From NCBI GenBank assembly GCA_004000515.1, contig CP034537.1:6779501-6843500 (forward strand): a stretch of DNA of 64,000 nucleotides, written 5' to 3'. The notes under the pieces are model-generated. The model saw nothing but the letters and a program-made list of their open reading frames with translations, made no database searches and was not told the origin of the DNA. The position numbers were made by a program, and so were the translations under genes. Shown in pieces: positions 30,053-44,561 of this stretch. Origin of the DNA: Pseudomonas poae (GTDB taxonomy: Bacteria; Pseudomonadota; Gammaproteobacteria; Pseudomonadales; Pseudomonadaceae). Numbering within the stretch: position 1 is the first letter of the stretch; each line of letters opens with the position of its first letter.

Positions 30053-31747
30053 TTAGTTCTGCTTTTCCATTTGTGCACGCAGCAGGTCGCCCAGAGTGGT
30101 AGGACCAGCAGCAATTTCAGAGGTAGCTGGCTTGTCGCGCAGGCTCTGGATTGCTTCTTTCTCTTCAGCATCGTCTTTCGACTTGATGGAGAGCTGGATT
30201 ACGCGGCTCTTGCGGTCAACACTGATGATCTTGGCTTCTACTTCCTGGCCTTCTTTCAGAACGTTGCGCGCGTCTTCAACGCGGTCACGGCTGATTTCGG
30301 AGGCTTTCAGAGTCGCTTCGATATCGTCGGCCAGAGTGATGATGGCGCCTTTAGCGTCAACTTCTTTCACGATGCCCTTAACGATTGCGCCTTTGTCGTT
30401 GTCCTGAACGTATTCAGAGAACGGGTCGCTTTCCAGTTGCTTGATACCCAGGGAGATACGCTCGCGCTCTGGGTCAACCGACAGGATAACGGTGTCCAGC
30501 TCGTCGCCCTTCTTGAAACGACGAACAGCTTCTTCGCCAACTTCGTTCCAGGAGATGTCGGACAGGTGAACCAGGCCGTCGATGCCGCCGTCCAGACCAA
30601 TGAAGATACCGAAATCGGTGATCGACTTGATGGTGCCGGAGATTTTATCGCCCTTGTTGAACTGGCCAGAGAAATCTTCCCATGGGTTAGATTTGCACTG
30701 CTTGATGCCCAGGGAGATACGACGACGCTCTTCGTCGATGTCCAGAACCATAACTTCCACTTCGTCGCCGACTTGTACGACTTTCGAAGGGTGGATGTTT
30801 TTGTTGGTCCAGTCCATTTCGGAAACGTGTACCAGGCCTTCCACGCCTTCTTCCAGCTCAGCGAAGCAGCCGTAGTCGGTCAGGTTGGTAACACGCGCGG
30901 TTACGCGAGTGCTTTCTGGGTAACGGGCTTTGATAGCAACCCATGGATCTTCACCCAGTTGCTTCAGGCCCAGGGAAACACGGTTGCGCTCGCGATCGTA
31001 TTTCAGAACCTTGACATCGATCTCGTCGCCAACGTTGACGATTTCCGATGGATGCTTGATACGCTTCCAAGCCATGTCGGTAATGTGCAGCAGGCCATCC
31101 ACGCCACCCAGGTCGACGAATGCGCCGTAGTCGGTGAGGTTTTTGACGATACCTTTGACTTGCTGGCCTTCCTGCAGGGATTCCAGCAGAGCTTCACGCT
31201 CGGCGGAGTTCTCTGCTTCCAGGACGCTGCGACGGGAAACGACAACGTTGTTGCGCTTCTGGTCGAGTTTGATGACCTTGAATTCGAGTTCTTTGCCTTC
31301 CAGGTGCGTGGTGTCGCGCACTGGACGAACGTCGACCAAAGAACCTGGCAGGAACGCACGGATGCCGTTAACGTCGACAGTGAAGCCGCCTTTAACCTTA
31401 CCGTTGATAACGCCCTTGACCACTTCTTCAGCTGCGAAGGCTGCTTCGAGAACAATCCAGCATTCAGCGCGCTTGGCTTTTTCACGGGACAGCTTGGTTT
31501 CACCGAAACCGTCTTCAACCGAGTCCAGAGCAACGTGAACTTCGTCACCGACATTGATAGTCAGGTCACCAGCATCGTTGTAGAACTGTTCCAGCGGGAT
31601 CAGAGCTTCAGACTTCAGACCAGCGTGAACGGTTACCCAGCGAGCTTGGTAATCGATATCAACGATAACACCGGTGATGATGGAGCCTGCCTGAAGGTTC
31701 AGGGTTTTTAGGCTTTCTTCAAAGAGTTCCGCAAAGCTTTCGCTCAT
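30053..31747 (-). CDS. rpsA: 30S ribosomal protein S1
   Basis: A 564-residue RNA-binding protein with six S1 (OB-fold) repeats. Four are easily seen: [60 protein letters not shown] and [20 protein letters not shown]. The N-terminal [20 protein letters not shown] binds the ribosome. Start 31747 is the family start; an upstream frame to 31792 is spurious. It lies after cmk in the supraoperon and ends at a strong terminator. Confidence 0.97.
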   Translation of the reverse strand: MSESFAELFEESLKTLNLQAGSIITGVIVDIDYQARWVTVHAGLKSEALIPLEQFYNDAGDLTINVGDEVHVALDSVEDGFGETKLSREKAKRAECWIVLEAAFAAEEVVKGVINGKVKGGFTVDVNGIRAFLPGSLVDVRPVRDTTHLEGKELEFKVIKLDQKRNNVVVSRRSVLEAENSAEREALLESLQEGQQVKGIVKNLTDYGAFVDLGGVDGLLHITDMAWKRIKHPSEIVNVGDEIDVKVLKYDRERNRVSLGLKQLGEDPWVAIKARYPESTRVTARVTNLTDYGCFAELEEGVEGLVHVSEMDWTNKNIHPSKVVQVGDEVEVMVLDIDEERRRISLGIKQCKSNPWEDFSGQFNKGDKISGTIKSITDFGIFIGLDGGIDGLVHLSDISWNEVGEEAVRRFKKGDELDTVILSVDPERERISLGIKQLESDPFSEYVQDNDKGAIVKGIVKEVDAKGAIITLADDIEATLKASEISRDRVEDARNVLKEGQEVEAKIISVDRKSRVIQLSIKSKDDAEEKEAIQSLRDKPATSEIAAGPTTLGDLLRAQMEKQN

Positions 31748-31821
31748 TTTAATTCCTGTTGATAAGGGCGAAGAATACGCCCATCTCCACACCCCAGACG
31801 GTGTGGGTCAGTTTCAGTTAA

Positions 31822-31866
31822 AAGAAGCCACCGCAGGACTATGACTGGTCCCCTGCGGCCTTCTTG
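31822..31866 (-). terminator. hairpin downstream of cmk (terminator or attenuator)
   Basis: On the minus strand GCCGCAGG pairs with CCTGCGGTGGC around a 14-base loop, closed by GAAG/CTTC and followed by TTTT. It lies between cmk and rpsA, where it could lower read-through into rpsA. Confidence 0.6.
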
Positions 31867-31867
31867 A

Positions 31868-32557
31868 TCACCCGGCGATATCGCGAATGGCGATTTCACT
31901 CAAGATGCGTTCCAGCACCTGCTCGATGGACAACTCCGTGGAATCCAGCTGTATGGCGTCAGCCGCCGGCTTGAGCGGGGCTACCGCACGCTGGGTATCA
32001 CGCTCATCACGTGCACGGATCTCATCTAGCAGACTCGACAGACTAACACCATCGACTTTGCCCTTCAACTGCAAGTAGCGGCGGCGAGCACGCTCCTCGG
32101 CGCTGGCAGTCAGGAAAATCTTCAATGGCGCCTCGGGAAACACCACGGTGCCCATGTCTCGACCGTCAGCAACCAGGCCCGGCGGCTCTTGAAACGCCCG
32201 CTGACGCTGCAGCAAGGCGTCACGTACCGCCGGCAACGCGGCTACCTGAGAGGCCCAGGAACCCACTTGTTCGTTGCGCAGGTCATCCGTCACATCGTCC
32301 CCTTCAAGGATGATGCGCTGGGGATGGCCTTCCGTCGCGCCGACGAACTGCACATCAAGATGCGCCGCCAGCAGCTTCAGGGATTCTTCATTGGTCAGGT
32401 CAACGCCATGATTGCGTGCAGCAAAAGCCAGCAAGCGGTACAGCGCGCCGGAGTCCAGCAGACACCAGCCCAGGCGCTTGGCCAGGATGCCGGCGATCGT
32501 GCCTTTGCCCGAGCCGCTTGGCCCGTCGATGGTAATCACCGGTGCTTTGATATTCAC
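31868..32557 (-). CDS. cmk: cytidylate kinase
   Basis: A 229-residue P-loop kinase that phosphorylates CMP and dCMP. The nucleotide loop [19 protein letters not shown] is N-terminal. [20 protein letters not shown] and [14 protein letters not shown] are the substrate-binding and lid blocks of Cmk. The GTG start at 32557 ([11 protein letters not shown]) is preferred over the longer frame from 32599. It overlaps the aroA stop by four bases, so translation is coupled within the supraoperon. Confidence 0.95.
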   Translation of the reverse strand: MNIKAPVITIDGPSGSGKGTIAGILAKRLGWCLLDSGALYRLLAFAARNHGVDLTNEESLKLLAAHLDVQFVGATEGHPQRIILEGDDVTDDLRNEQVGSWASQVAALPAVRDALLQRQRAFQEPPGLVADGRDMGTVVFPEAPLKIFLTASAEERARRRYLQLKGKVDGVSLSSLLDEIRARDERDTQRAVAPLKPAADAIQLDSTELSIEQVLERILSEIAIRDIAG

Positions 32558-34764
32558 AATTGAGCCTCTTGGGCAACACGGATGCCGACTTGGGCACACA
32601 GTGTAAGAAAATTCGGAAAAGACGTAGCAACATTGGCGCAGTCACGGATACGAATCGGCGCCGCTGCCCGTAGGGAAGCCACACTGAACGCCATGGCAAT
32701 CCGGTGATCGCCATTGGCATGGACTTCACCGCCACCCATCAGACCGCCATTAATGATAAGCCCATCGGCGGTTGCTTCACACTTGACTCCCAGCGCCAGC
32801 AGACCATCGGCCATGACCTGGATACGATCGGATTCCTTCACGCGCAGCTCTTCGGCACCCCGCAATACGGTTCGCCCTTCGGCACAGGCCGCCGCGACGA
32901 ATAGCACCGGAAACTCATCAATCGCCAACGGGACCAGAGCCTCAGGAATCTCGATCCCGTTCAGTGCCGCCGCACGCACGCGCAGATCCGCCACCGGCTC
33001 ACCGCCAACTTCGCGCAGGTTTTCCAGGGTGATATCCGCGCCCATCAGCCGCAGGATGTCGATAACGCCGGTGCGTGTCGGGTTGATACCGACATGCTCC
33101 AGCAGCAACTCTGAACCCTCGGCGATCGAGGCAGCCACCAGGAAAAACGCCGCGGAGGAAATATCCCCCGGCACTTCAATATGGGTCGCCGTCAACGCAT
33201 GGCCAGATTCCACCGACGCCGTAGCACCCTCCACCACAACCGGATAACCAAACCCACGCAGCATGCGCTCAGTATGATCGCGGGTCGGTGCAGGCTCGGT
33301 CACCGCAGTCTCGCCCTCGGCATATAACCCGGCCAGCAACAGGGCAGATTTGACCTGGGCGCTGGCCATTGGCAACGCGTAGGTCAACCCCTTCAACGCC
33401 TGGCCACCACGAATGGTCAGCGGCGGACGCCCTTCCGGCCCCGTCTCGATCACCGCGCCCATTTCCCGCAGCGGCTTGGCCACGCGATTCATCGGGCGCT
33501 TGGACAGCGACGCATCGCCGGTCAACACGCTGTCAAAACTCTGCGCCGCCAGCAGCCCGGAAAGCAAACGCATGGATGTACCGGAATTACCGAGGTAAAT
33601 CGGCCCCGGCGGCGCCTTCAAGCCATGCAAACCCACACCATGGATGGTCACGCGGCCGTGATGTGGCCCCTCGATCACCACTCCCATGTCGCGAAATGCC
33701 TGCAAGGTCGCCAGGGCATCCTCACCCTCAAGGAAACCTTCGACTTCGGTTACCCCGTCAGCCAATGAACCCAGCATGATCGAGCGATGAGAGATCGACT
33801 TATCACCCGGCACGCGGATACGCCCGCTCAAGCGGCCACCCGGATTGGCGAGGAAGGTCAGCTCATCAGCGTTCACTGCAGTTTCCATGTAGGCCCGGCG
33901 CGCCAGGATCTTGCTGAAATGCTCACGCGCGACCCGCGCACGGGTAAACACGCCCAATAATTGGTGGCCATCCCCGGCATCGACCGCGTCGCGCAAGGCG
34001 TCAAGGTCACTGCGGAAGGTGTCCAGGGTGCGCAACACTGCCTCACGATTGGCGAGGAAGATGTCGTGCCACATCACCGGGTCGCTACCGGCGATCCGCG
34101 TGAAATCACGGAAACCACCGGCGGCGTAACGGAATATCTCGAGGTTCTCGTTGCGCTTGGCCAAGGAGTCCACCAGGCCAAATGCCAGCAGGTGTGGCAA
34201 ATGACTGGTCGCCGCCAACACTTCATCGTGGCGCTCAACCTGCATATGCTCGACATCCGCACCCAGCGCGCGCCAAAGGCGATCCACCACCGCCAGCGCA
34301 GCCGGATCGGTCTGTTCCAGAGGCGTGAGAATCACTTTATGACGACGGAACAGTTGCGCGTTGGAGGCTTCCACCCCGCTCTGCTCGGAACCGGCAATCG
34401 GATGACCCGGCACAAAACGCGCAGGCATGCCGCCAAAAGCCAGTTGCGCCGCGCGCACCACATTGCCCTTGGCACTGCCGACGTCCGTGAGGATCGCCTG
34501 CCCCAGATCCATACGGGCCAACAGCGCCAGCAATTTCTCCATCGCAAGAATCGGCACCGCGAGCTGGATCACATCAGCGCCCTGGCACGCGAGCGCCAGG
34601 TCGGCTTCACAGCGATCCACTACCCCCAATTCAACCGCCAATTTGCGCGATTGCGGGTCCAGATCCACACCGACCACCTCGCCGCACAACCCGCTTTCAC
34701 GCAGGCCTCTGGCGAAGGAGCCGCCGATCAACCCCAGACCGACCACTACCAGGCGACCGATCAT
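32554..34764 (-). CDS. bifunctional prephenate dehydrogenase / EPSP synthase (TyrA-AroA fusion)
   Basis: A natural fusion of 736 residues. Residues 1-300 are TyrA ([20 protein letters not shown]ossmann motif, [14 protein letters not shown] active-site block). Residues about 310-736 are AroA ([55 protein letters not shown]). It serves tyrosine synthesis and the shikimate pathway. The fusion is known from pseudomonads. Start ATG 34764 fits the family; a GTG about 33 bases upstream that overlaps the hisC stop is an alternative. Confidence 0.93.
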   Translation of the reverse strand: MIGRLVVVGLGLIGGSFARGLRESGLCGEVVGVDLDPQSRKLAVELGVVDRCEADLALACQGADVIQLAVPILAMEKLLALLARMDLGQAILTDVGSAKGNVVRAAQLAFGGMPARFVPGHPIAGSEQSGVEASNAQLFRRHKVILTPLEQTDPAALAVVDRLWRALGADVEHMQVERHDEVLAATSHLPHLLAFGLVDSLAKRNENLEIFRYAAGGFRDFTRIAGSDPVMWHDIFLANREAVLRTLDTFRSDLDALRDAVDAGDGHQLLGVFTRARVAREHFSKILARRAYMETAVNADELTFLANPGGRLSGRIRVPGDKSISHRSIMLGSLADGVTEVEGFLEGEDALATLQAFRDMGVVIEGPHHGRVTIHGVGLHGLKAPPGPIYLGNSGTSMRLLSGLLAAQSFDSVLTGDASLSKRPMNRVAKPLREMGAVIETGPEGRPPLTIRGGQALKGLTYALPMASAQVKSALLLAGLYAEGETAVTEPAPTRDHTERMLRGFGYPVVVEGATASVESGHALTATHIEVPGDISSAAFFLVAASIAEGSELLLEHVGINPTRTGVIDILRLMGADITLENLREVGGEPVADLRVRAAALNGIEIPEALVPLAIDEFPVLFVAAACAEGRTVLRGAEELRVKESDRIQVMADGLLALGVKCEATADGLIINGGLMGGGEVHANGDHRIAMAFSVASLRAAAPIRIRDCANVATSFPNFLTLCAQVGIRVAQEAQL

Positions 34765-34792
34765 AGGCACAGCAGGTTGCAATGCAGTGACA

Positions 34793-35904
34793 TCAACCAC
34801 GAGCCAGAACCTTGGCCAGCGCCTCCAGGAAGCGCGCGTTCTCGGCCGGCAAGCCAATGGTGATACGCAGGTGGTTCGGCATGCCGTAGTTGGCTACCGG
34901 ACGCACGATCACACCTTCGCGCAGCAGGCCCTGGAACACCGGGGCAGCCACTTGGCCAAGGTCGACACAGATGAAGTTGCCCTTGGACGGAATCCAGCCC
35001 AGGCCCAACTCACGGAAACCTTCCTGCAGTTGCAGCATGCCGCTTTCGTTGAGACGACGACCTTCTTCAAGGTATTCAGCATCTTTCACCGCTGCACAGG
35101 CCGCCGCCAAGGCGAGGCTGTTGACGTTGAAAGGTTGACGCACACGGTTCAGCACATCGGCGACGACGGCTGTGGACAGGCCGTAACCCACCCGCAGCGA
35201 AGCCAGGCCATAGGCCTTGGAGAACGTGCGCGATACCAGCAGGTTCGGGTAGGCCGCCAGGAAGTCCAGGCCATCTGGCAGGTCGCTGCCTTCGGCATAC
35301 TCGATGTAGGCCTCGTCCAGCACCACCAGCACGTGCTCAGGCACGTCCTGCAGGAAATCGTCCAATGCTTGCGCATCGAACCAGGTACCGGTGGGGTTGT
35401 TCGGGTTGGCGACAAACACCACACGGGTCTGGGCATCGATCGCAGCCAGCATGGCCGGCAGGTCGTGCCCCATTCCTTGGCTGGAATGACGCGCGCATCG
35501 GCACCGACAGCCTGAGTGACAATCGGATACACCGCGAACGCGTGCTCGCTGAACACGGCGTTCAAGCCAGGCGCCAGGTAAGCGCGACCGACCAACTCAA
35601 GAATGTCGTTGGAGCCGTTACCCAGGGTGACCTGGTTCAGCTCGACCCGGCATTTCTCCGCCAGCAGCGACTTGAGGGCGAAGCCGTTGCCATCAGGATA
35701 TCGGGTCAGCTCGGCCAACTCTTCACGAATCGCCGCCAGCACTTTAGGGCTCGGGCCCAGCGGATTCTCGTTGCTCGCCAATTTGACGATCTTCGAGGGA
35801 TCCAGATTCAACTCACGCGCCAACTCGTCCACAGGCTTGCCCGGAACGTAAGGCGACAGTTGTTGCACGCCCGGCTGCGCCAGGGCGAGGAAGTTGCCAC
35901 TCAT
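34793..35904 (-). CDS. hisC: histidinol-phosphate aminotransferase, frameshifted
   Basis: A class-I/II PLP aminotransferase. The first frame reads VQQLSPYVPGKPVDELAREL, LASNENPLGPSPKVLAAIRE and LGNGSNDILELVGRAYLAPG. The second reads VVFVANPNNPTGTWFDAQAL, VVLDEAYIEYAEGS and SRTFSKAYGLASLRVGYGLS with the PLP lysine. The break lies in the run of four G's (minus strand) near 35474-35477. Five G's give KEWGHDLPAMLAAID and 370 residues. A core gene in the supraoperon between pheA and tyrA-aroA should be intact, so this is a strong case for a sequencing error. Confidence 0.93.
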
Positions 35905-35913
35905 GTTAAAGCC

Positions 35914-37008
35914 TCACAAAACCGCTTTCGGGTAAGAGCCCAGCACCTTGAGTGCCACGGCTTCCTGACTGATTTTCTCGAGCACACCCTTGACCAGCGG
36001 GTCGCGGTGATGGCCGACGAAGTCGATAAAGAACACGTAAGTCCATTTACCGCTGCGCGAAGGACGAGTCTCGATGCGCGTCAGGTCAATCCCGTTGTCA
36101 TGGAACGGCACCAGCAGCTCATGCAGCGCACCGGGCTTGTTGCTCATGGAAACGATAATCGAGGTCTTGTCGTCGCCGGTCGGCGGCACTTCCTGGTTAC
36201 CGATCATCAGGAAGCGCGTGGAGTTGTCCGGGCGGTCCTCGATTTTCTCGGCCAGGCGCGTCAGGCCATAAAGGCCTGCTGCCATATCACCGGCGATGGC
36301 CGCCGAGTTCCACTCACCCTTGACCCGCTTGGCCGCTTCGGCGTTGCTGGAAACCGCCACACGCTCGACGTTCGGGTAATGGGCGTCCAGCCACTTGCGG
36401 CACTGGGCCAGGGACTGGGCGTGGGAATAGATACGGCTGATGCTGTCGGTCTTGGTGTTCTCGCCCACTAGCAGGTGGTGGTGAATACGCAGTTCGACTT
36501 CGCCGCAGATCACCATGTCGTGCTCGAGGAAGCTGTCCAGCGTGTGGTTGACCGCACCTTCGGTGGAGTTTTCCACCGGCACCACGCCAAAGTTCACCGC
36601 ACCGGCAGCCACTTCACGGAACACCTCATCAATGGCCGCCATCGGCTTGCTGATCACGGCGTGACCGAAGTGCTTCATGGCGGCCGCTTGGGTGAAGGTG
36701 CCTTCCGGGCCGAGGTACGCCACTTTCAGCGGCTGCTCCAGGGCCAGGCACGACGACATGATCTCGCGGAACAACCGCGCCATCTCTTCGTTGCCCAACG
36801 GGCCCTTGTTGCGCTCCATTACGCGCTTGAGCACCTGGGCCTCACGCTCAGGTCGGTAGAACACCGGCACTTCGCCTTCCGCCAAGGACGCCATCTTCAC
36901 CCGCGCCACTTCCTGGGCACAGCGTGCGCGCTCGCTGATCAGCTCCAGGACTTTCTCGTCCAGGCTGTCAATGCGCACCCGCAGGGCCTTGAGTTCTTGC
37001 TCAGACAT
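35914..37008 (-). CDS. pheA: bifunctional chorismate mutase / prephenate dehydratase
   Basis: A 364-residue P-protein for phenylalanine synthesis. The N-terminal AroQ chorismate mutase (ELKALRVRIDSLDEKVLELI) is followed by the prephenate dehydratase domain (VAYLGPEGTFTQAAAMKHFG, PVENSTEGAVNHTLDSFLEH, DNSTRFLMIGNQEV with the Thr-Arg-Phe site). A C-terminal ACT domain (NKPGALHELLVPFHDNGIDL, TRIETRPSR) senses phenylalanine. Its start overlaps the serC stop. Confidence 0.96.
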   Translation of the reverse strand: MSEQELKALRVRIDSLDEKVLELISERARCAQEVARVKMASLAEGEVPVFYRPEREAQVLKRVMERNKGPLGNEEMARLFREIMSSCLALEQPLKVAYLGPEGTFTQAAAMKHFGHAVISKPMAAIDEVFREVAAGAVNFGVVPVENSTEGAVNHTLDSFLEHDMVICGEVELRIHHHLLVGENTKTDSISRIYSHAQSLAQCRKWLDAHYPNVERVAVSSNAEAAKRVKGEWNSAAIAGDMAAGLYGLTRLAEKIEDRPDNSTRFLMIGNQEVPPTGDDKTSIIVSMSNKPGALHELLVPFHDNGIDLTRIETRPSRSGKWTYVFFIDFVGHHRDPLVKGVLEKISQEAVALKVLGSYPKAVL

Positions 37009-38093
37009 TAGCCCTGTTCCTTTTCGAACTCTGCCATGTAGGCAACCAACGCGTTGATGGCGTGGATGTCGACGGCGTTGTAGATGGAGGCGCGCATGCC
37101 ACCGACCGAACGGTGACCCTTGAGGTTCAGCAGGCCGCGCGCGTCGGCACCGGCCAGGAATGGCTTGTCCAGGCGGTCATCAGCCAGACGGAATGGCACG
37201 TTCATCCACGAGCGGTCGGTCAGGTTGATCGGGTTGCTGTACAGGCCGCTGGCGTCAATGAAGTCGTACAGAGTGCGCTTCTTCTCTTCGTTCAGCTTGC
37301 CCATGGCGGCGACACCGCCCTGCTCTTTCAGCCACTCGAACACCAGGCCAGACAGGTACCAGGCGAAGGCCGGCGGAGTGTTGTACATCGAGCCGTTATC
37401 GGCCGCGACCTTGTAGTTGAGCATCGTCGGGCACAGCGAACGGGCGCGCCCCAGCAGGTCTTCGCGGATAATGTTGACCAGGATGCCGCTCGGGCCGATG
37501 TTCTTCTGGGCGCCGGCGTAGATCATGCCGTACTTGGACACATCGATCGGGCGCGAGAGGATGTCCGAAGACATGTCGCACACCAGCGGAACGTCGCCCA
37601 CTTCTGGCACCCAGTCGAACTCCAGGCCGCCGATGGTCTCGTTCTGCACGTAGTGAACGTAGGCCGCGTCCTTCGAGAGTTTCCACTCGTTCTGACCGGG
37701 AATGGCGAAGTAGTCGTAAGGCTTGGCAGTGCCTGCCACGTTGACGTTGCCGTAACGAGAGGCTTCTTCAATGGCCTTCTGGCCCCAGATGCCGGTGTCG
37801 ATGTAGTCGGCAGTGCCGTCTTCCGGCAGCAGGTTCAGCGGGATCTGGGCGAACTGCTGGCTGGCGCCGCCTTGCAGGAACAGCACTTTGTAGTGTGATG
37901 GGATGTCCAGCAAGTCGCGCAGATCCTGCTCCGCCTTGGTGGCAATGGACACGAACTCATCGCTGCGATGGCTCATTTCCATCACGGAGAGGCCTTTTCC
38001 ATGCCAGTCGAGGAGTTCACCCTGCGCACGCTGCAGGACTGCTTCAGGAAGCGCCGCGGGACCGGCACAGAAGTTATAGGCTCTCTTGCTCAC
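37008..38093 (-). CDS. serC: phosphoserine aminotransferase
   Basis: A 361-residue class-V PLP aminotransferase for serine and pyridoxal synthesis. KRAYNFCAGPAALPEAVLQR, FLQGGASQQFAQIPLNLLPE and YGMIYAGAQKNIGPSGILVN (PLP lysine in AGAQKN) are diagnostic. The GTG start at 38093 (S-K-R-A-Y-N-F) is the family start. It is the second gene of the supraoperon, just downstream of gyrA. Confidence 0.96.
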   Translation of the reverse strand: MSKRAYNFCAGPAALPEAVLQRAQGELLDWHGKGLSVMEMSHRSDEFVSIATKAEQDLRDLLDIPSHYKVLFLQGGASQQFAQIPLNLLPEDGTADYIDTGIWGQKAIEEASRYGNVNVAGTAKPYDYFAIPGQNEWKLSKDAAYVHYVQNETIGGLEFDWVPEVGDVPLVCDMSSDILSRPIDVSKYGMIYAGAQKNIGPSGILVNIIREDLLGRARSLCPTMLNYKVAADNGSMYNTPPAFAWYLSGLVFEWLKEQGGVAAMGKLNEEKKRTLYDFIDASGLYSNPINLTDRSWMNVPFRLADDRLDKPFLAGADARGLLNLKGHRSVGGMRASIYNAVDIHAINALVAYMAEFEKEQG

Positions 38094-38170
38094 ATCCAAT
38101 CTCACTCTAGATCTGGTGGGGTGGTGCAATAAACAGGTATTTCAATACTTTCAGAAGGGACAAACAACAA

Positions 38171-38200
38171 GGGGGCGAATCTTCATCCGCCCCCTGTGTG
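38171..38200 (-). terminator. hairpin between gyrA and serC
   Basis: GGGGGCG and CGCCCCC pair around a ten-base loop, followed by a T-rich TTGTTGTTTG on the minus strand. It probably ends part of the gyrA transcripts before serC. Confidence 0.75.
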
Positions 38201-38205
38201 TCCGC

Positions 38206-40860
<2,655 letters not shown>

Positions 40861-41284
40861 GAGAAGCCTGATTCCTTTTTCGGGTGAAACCTCGTCACAT
40901 CCATATGGGACGAACGAAGCTCGCCGCTGCCGGCACGGTGCCTGACAACGACTTACGACAAATCAACGAGTTATGACACGGATCTGCGCGTTTAAGGCCT
41001 CCCCTCGGGGCGGCCCTGGAAACCGCCGGATGTTATCACAATCGCCGCCACGCACCTATCCCCCTGATGCGCATGGAGCATAGTTAGTTGACGGGTGACA
41101 GGCTTGAGGGGGGACGAGAGGGGCTTAGAGCAGCACTGGTGCTATTTTTAAACAGTCGATCCGAGAGGTTTGTTGACTTTTATGGCCAATCGCGGGCAAG
41201 CCCGCTCCCACATTTTGAACGGTGAACATATTCAGTGTGGGAGCTGGCTTGCCTGCGATAGCAATTCCACAGCCGCCACCGCCC
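40861..41284. other. gene-free region between gyrA and mtnA with a REP doublet
   Basis: About 424 bases hold the divergent gyrA upstream region, a GC-rich hairpin (GGCCTCCCC with GGGGCGGCC, 40995-41015) and, nearer mtnA, a REP doublet. No coding frame is convincing here. Confidence 0.6.
41188..41261. repeat. REP doublet (mixed stem types)
   Basis: An inverted pair of different subtypes: CGCGGGCAAGCCCGCTCCCACA (41191-41212) and TGTGGGAGCTGGCTTGCCTG (from 41236). It lies just after the mtnA stop. Confidence 0.85.
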
Positions 41285-42355
41285 TCAATGCAACCGCTTA
41301 CGGCACATCAACTTGGCCAATTTGGCCGTATCGGGCCGCTCGACAATGCCCTTCTCGGTCACTATCACGTCAATCAAGTCCGCCGGCGTGACGTCGAATA
41401 CAGGGTTGAATGCCTCCACGCCCAACCGCTGCCCCACTATTTCCAGCAACTCACCCGACTCCCGCTCCTCCAGCGCAACGTCATCGCCGCTCGCCATCAT
41501 CAAGTCGATGGTCGAACTCGGCGCCACCACCATGAAGCGCACGCCGTGGTGCATGGCGCACACGGCCAGTTGATAGGTGCCAATCTTGCTGATCACATCG
41601 CCATTGGCGGTAATGCAGTCGGCACCGACAATCACCCAGGTAACGCCCTTGGTCTTGAGGATATGCGCGCCGGCCGAGTCAGCATTCACCTTCACCGGGA
41701 TCCCCTCGCCCGCCAGTTCCCAGGCAGTCAGCCGCGAACCTTGCAGCCAAGGGCGGGTTTCATTGGCGTAGACCTGCTCGACCATGCCCTCCAGGTAAGC
41801 AGCCCGGATCACTCCAAGGGCCGTGCCGACGCCGCCAGTGGCCAAAGCGCCAGCATTGCCATGGGTGAGGATCGCCTGGGCATTGCCCTGGTGCTTGCGG
41901 ATCAACTCGACACCCAGCTGGGCCATGGTGATATTGGCCTCGCGATCACTTTCGTGGATCGCAATGGCCTCGGCTTCCAGCACCGCCAGCGGATCGGCGT
42001 GTTTCTTGACGCGGTCCAGGCGGTCGCGCATGCGCTTGAGTGCCCAGAACAGATTCGCTGCGGTAGGACGGGTATCCGCCAGGAGTGCGTAGTCTTCTTC
42101 CCACGACGCCTGCCAGTCACCCCCCTCGGCCATTCGCTGGCGAGCGGCGAGCACCAGGCCATAGGCGGCGCTGATCCCGATGGCCGGTGCGCCGCGCACT
42201 ATCATCGAACGGATAGCCGCAGCCACCTCATCAACCGTAGAGCAGGCGATCCAGCTTTCCCGAGACGGTAAGGCACGTTGATCGAGCAAGTGCAGCGCGC
42301 CATCGCGCCAATCGATGGCCTTCACCTTCTCCGCAGCCAACAGTCGATCGCGCAT
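41285..42355 (-). CDS. mtnA: S-methyl-5-thioribose-1-phosphate isomerase
   Basis: A 356-residue enzyme of methionine salvage, isomerising methylthioribose-1-P to the ribulose form. [40 protein letters not shown] with the catalytic Cys-equivalent region, and [20 protein letters not shown] with the catalytic Asp are the family signatures of the eIF-2B-like fold. It is divergent from the MTA/SAH deaminase gene, which feeds the same salvage area. Confidence 0.95.
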   Translation of the reverse strand: MRDRLLAAEKVKAIDWRDGALHLLDQRALPSRESWIACSTVDEVAAAIRSMIVRGAPAIGISAAYGLVLAARQRMAEGGDWQASWEEDYALLADTRPTAANLFWALKRMRDRLDRVKKHADPLAVLEAEAIAIHESDREANITMAQLGVELIRKHQGNAQAILTHGNAGALATGGVGTALGVIRAAYLEGMVEQVYANETRPWLQGSRLTAWELAGEGIPVKVNADSAGAHILKTKGVTWVIVGADCITANGDVISKIGTYQLAVCAMHHGVRFMVVAPSSTIDLMMASGDDVALEERESGELLEIVGQRLGVEAFNPVFDVTPADLIDVIVTEKGIVERPDTAKLAKLMCRKRLH

Positions 42356-42463
42356 TCGTTACTCCGCACTCAGAAACAAAGCCGCCGATTATAGCGATCC
42401 GCCAGCCAGGACGCTCGGGTATACTTCGCCCTTCTTTTATAGCTGCCTGGGAAGAAGCCTTCG

Positions 42464-43795
42464 ATGACCGCCACTGCCGCCCCGCTCGACCTGTTGCTAT
42501 TGCCGACCTGGCTGGTACCCGTCGAACCTGCTGGCGTGGTACTCAAGGAACACGGCCTGGGCATCCGCGACGGGCGCATTGCCTTTATCGGCCCGCGGGC
42601 CGCAGCGCTGAAGCTTTCAGCCACCGAAACACGCGAGTTGCCGGGCATGCTGCTCAGCCCTGGCCTGATCAACGCCCACGGGCATGCGGCGATGAGCCTG
42701 TTTCGCGGCCTGGCCGATGACCTGCCCCTGATGACCTGGCTGGAAAAGCATATCTGGCCCGCCGAAGCCAAATGGGTCGATGAAGCGTTCGTACGCGACG
42801 GCACCAACCTGGCCATCGCCGAGCAACTCAAGGGCGGCATCACTTGCTTTTCCGACATGTACTTCTACCCCAAGGTCGCCAGCGACTGCGTGCACAACAG
42901 TGGCATGCGCGCGCAGATCGCGATTCCCATCCTCGACTTCCCGATCCCCGGTGCCAGCACCGCCGATGAGGCGATCCGCCAAGGTGTCGAGCTGTTTGGC
43001 GACCTCAAGCACCACCCGCGCATCAAGATCACCTTCGGCCCTCATGCGCCGTACACCGTGTGCGATGACAACCTGGAAAAAATCCGGGTGATCGCCGAGG
43101 AACTGGACGCCGCAATCCACATGCACGTTCATGAAACCGCCTTTGAAGTGCAGCAAGCTGTCGAGCAGACCGGCGAACGGCCACTCGCCCGCCTGGGTCG
43201 CCTCGGGCTGCTGGGCCCGCGCTTCCAGGCCGTTCATATGACCCAAATCAGCGAGGATGACCTGGTTTTGCTGGTAGAAAGCAACACCAGCATCATCCAT
43301 TGCCCGGAATCGAACTTGAAACTGGCGAGCGGCTTTTGCCCGGTGGAGCGTCTGTGGCAGGCTGGCGTCAATGTGGCCATCGGTACCGATGGCGCCGCCA
43401 GCAACAACGACCTTGACCTGCTGGGCGAAACCCGCACGGCAGCGATGCTGGCCAAGGCTGTCGCCGGTTCGGCCACTGCCCTGGATGCCCACCGCGCGCT
43501 GCGCATGGCTACGCTCAACGGTGCACGAGCCATGGGCCTGGAGAGCGAGATCGGTTCGCTGGAGGTGGGCAAGGCCGCGGACATCGTCGCCTTCGACTTG
43601 TCCGGGCTGGCGCAACAACCGATCTACGATCCGGTCTCACAGCTTATATATGCCACCGGACGTGATTGCGTGAAACACCTTTGGGTCGCCGGCAAGCAAT
43701 TGCTCGACGACCGGCAACTGACCCGCATGGATGAACAACAGTTGACCGCCACGGCCATAGCCTGGGGCCAACGCATCAGCGGGCACCACGAATAA
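42464..43795 (+). CDS. mtaD: 5-methylthioadenosine / S-adenosylhomocysteine deaminase (TRZ/ATZ family)
   Basis: A 443-residue amidohydrolase. The metal-binding HxH is in [20 protein letters not shown]; later His residues lie in [20 protein letters not shown] and [11 protein letters not shown], and the metal Asp in [20 protein letters not shown]. It should deaminate MTA or SAH to the inosyl compounds. It faces mtnA across a short divergent gap and is followed by ubiG, an order seen across pseudomonads. Confidence 0.9.
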   Translation: MTATAAPLDLLLLPTWLVPVEPAGVVLKEHGLGIRDGRIAFIGPRAAALKLSATETRELPGMLLSPGLINAHGHAAMSLFRGLADDLPLMTWLEKHIWPAEAKWVDEAFVRDGTNLAIAEQLKGGITCFSDMYFYPKVASDCVHNSGMRAQIAIPILDFPIPGASTADEAIRQGVELFGDLKHHPRIKITFGPHAPYTVCDDNLEKIRVIAEELDAAIHMHVHETAFEVQQAVEQTGERPLARLGRLGLLGPRFQAVHMTQISEDDLVLLVESNTSIIHCPESNLKLASGFCPVERLWQAGVNVAIGTDGAASNNDLDLLGETRTAAMLAKAVAGSATALDAHRALRMATLNGARAMGLESEIGSLEVGKAADIVAFDLSGLAQQPIYDPVSQLIYATGRDCVKHLWVAGKQLLDDRQLTRMDEQQLTATAIAWGQRISGHHE

Positions 43796-43859
43796 CGTCA
43801 GTCTTGAACCTACGGATTCAGGACCGAAAACCCGATTTATCAGATTTAGAGGATTCACC

Positions 43860-44557
43860 ATGAGCAACGTCGACCACGCCGAAATCGCTAAATTCGAAGC
43901 TTTGGCTCACCGTTGGTGGGATCGCGAAAGCGAGTTCAAGCCCTGCACGACATCAACCCGCTGCGGGTCAACTGGATTGACGAGCGCGTCAACCTGGCCG
44001 GCAAGAAGGTATTGGACGTGGGTTGTGGCGGCGGCATCCTCAGTGAGGCAATGGCCCAGCGCGGCGCCACCGTGATGGGTATCGACATGGGCGAAGCGCC
44101 TCTGGCCGTGGCCCAACTGCACCAGTTGGAGTCCGGCGTGAGCGTGGAATACCGCCAGATCACCGCCGAAGCCCTGGCCGAAGAAATGCCCGAGCAGTTC
44201 GACGTGGTGACCTGCCTCGAGATGCTGGAACACGTGCCGGACCCGTCCTCGGTGATTCGTGCCTGCTTCCGCATGGTCAAGCCAGGTGGCCAGGTGTTCT
44301 TCTCCACCATCAACCGCAACCCGAAGGCCTACCTGTTCGCGATCATCGGCGCCGAATACATCATGAAGCTGCTGCCGCGCGGCACCCACGACTTCAAGAA
44401 ATTCATCCGTCCGTCCGAATTGGGCGCGTGGAGCCGCCAGGCCGGCCTGACCGTCAAGGACATCATCGGCCTGACCTACAACCCGCTGACCAAGCACTAC
44501 AAGCTGGCCAACGACGTTGACGTCAACTATATGATCCAGACCCTGCGCGAGGAGTGA
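43860..44557 (+). CDS. ubiG: UbiG, ubiquinone biosynthesis O-methyltransferase, frameshifted
   Basis: An SAM-dependent methyltransferase that acts twice in ubiquinone synthesis. The first frame gives [20 protein letters not shown] and DRESEFKP. The second gives [20 protein letters not shown], the SAM motif [20 protein letters not shown] and [18 protein letters not shown]. The break is at the CC before CTGCAC near 43944; one extra base gives [10 protein letters not shown] and 232 residues, the normal length. The gene is essential for aerobic growth on respiratory substrates, so a true loss is unlikely. Confidence 0.95.
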
Positions 44558-44561
44558 GCCT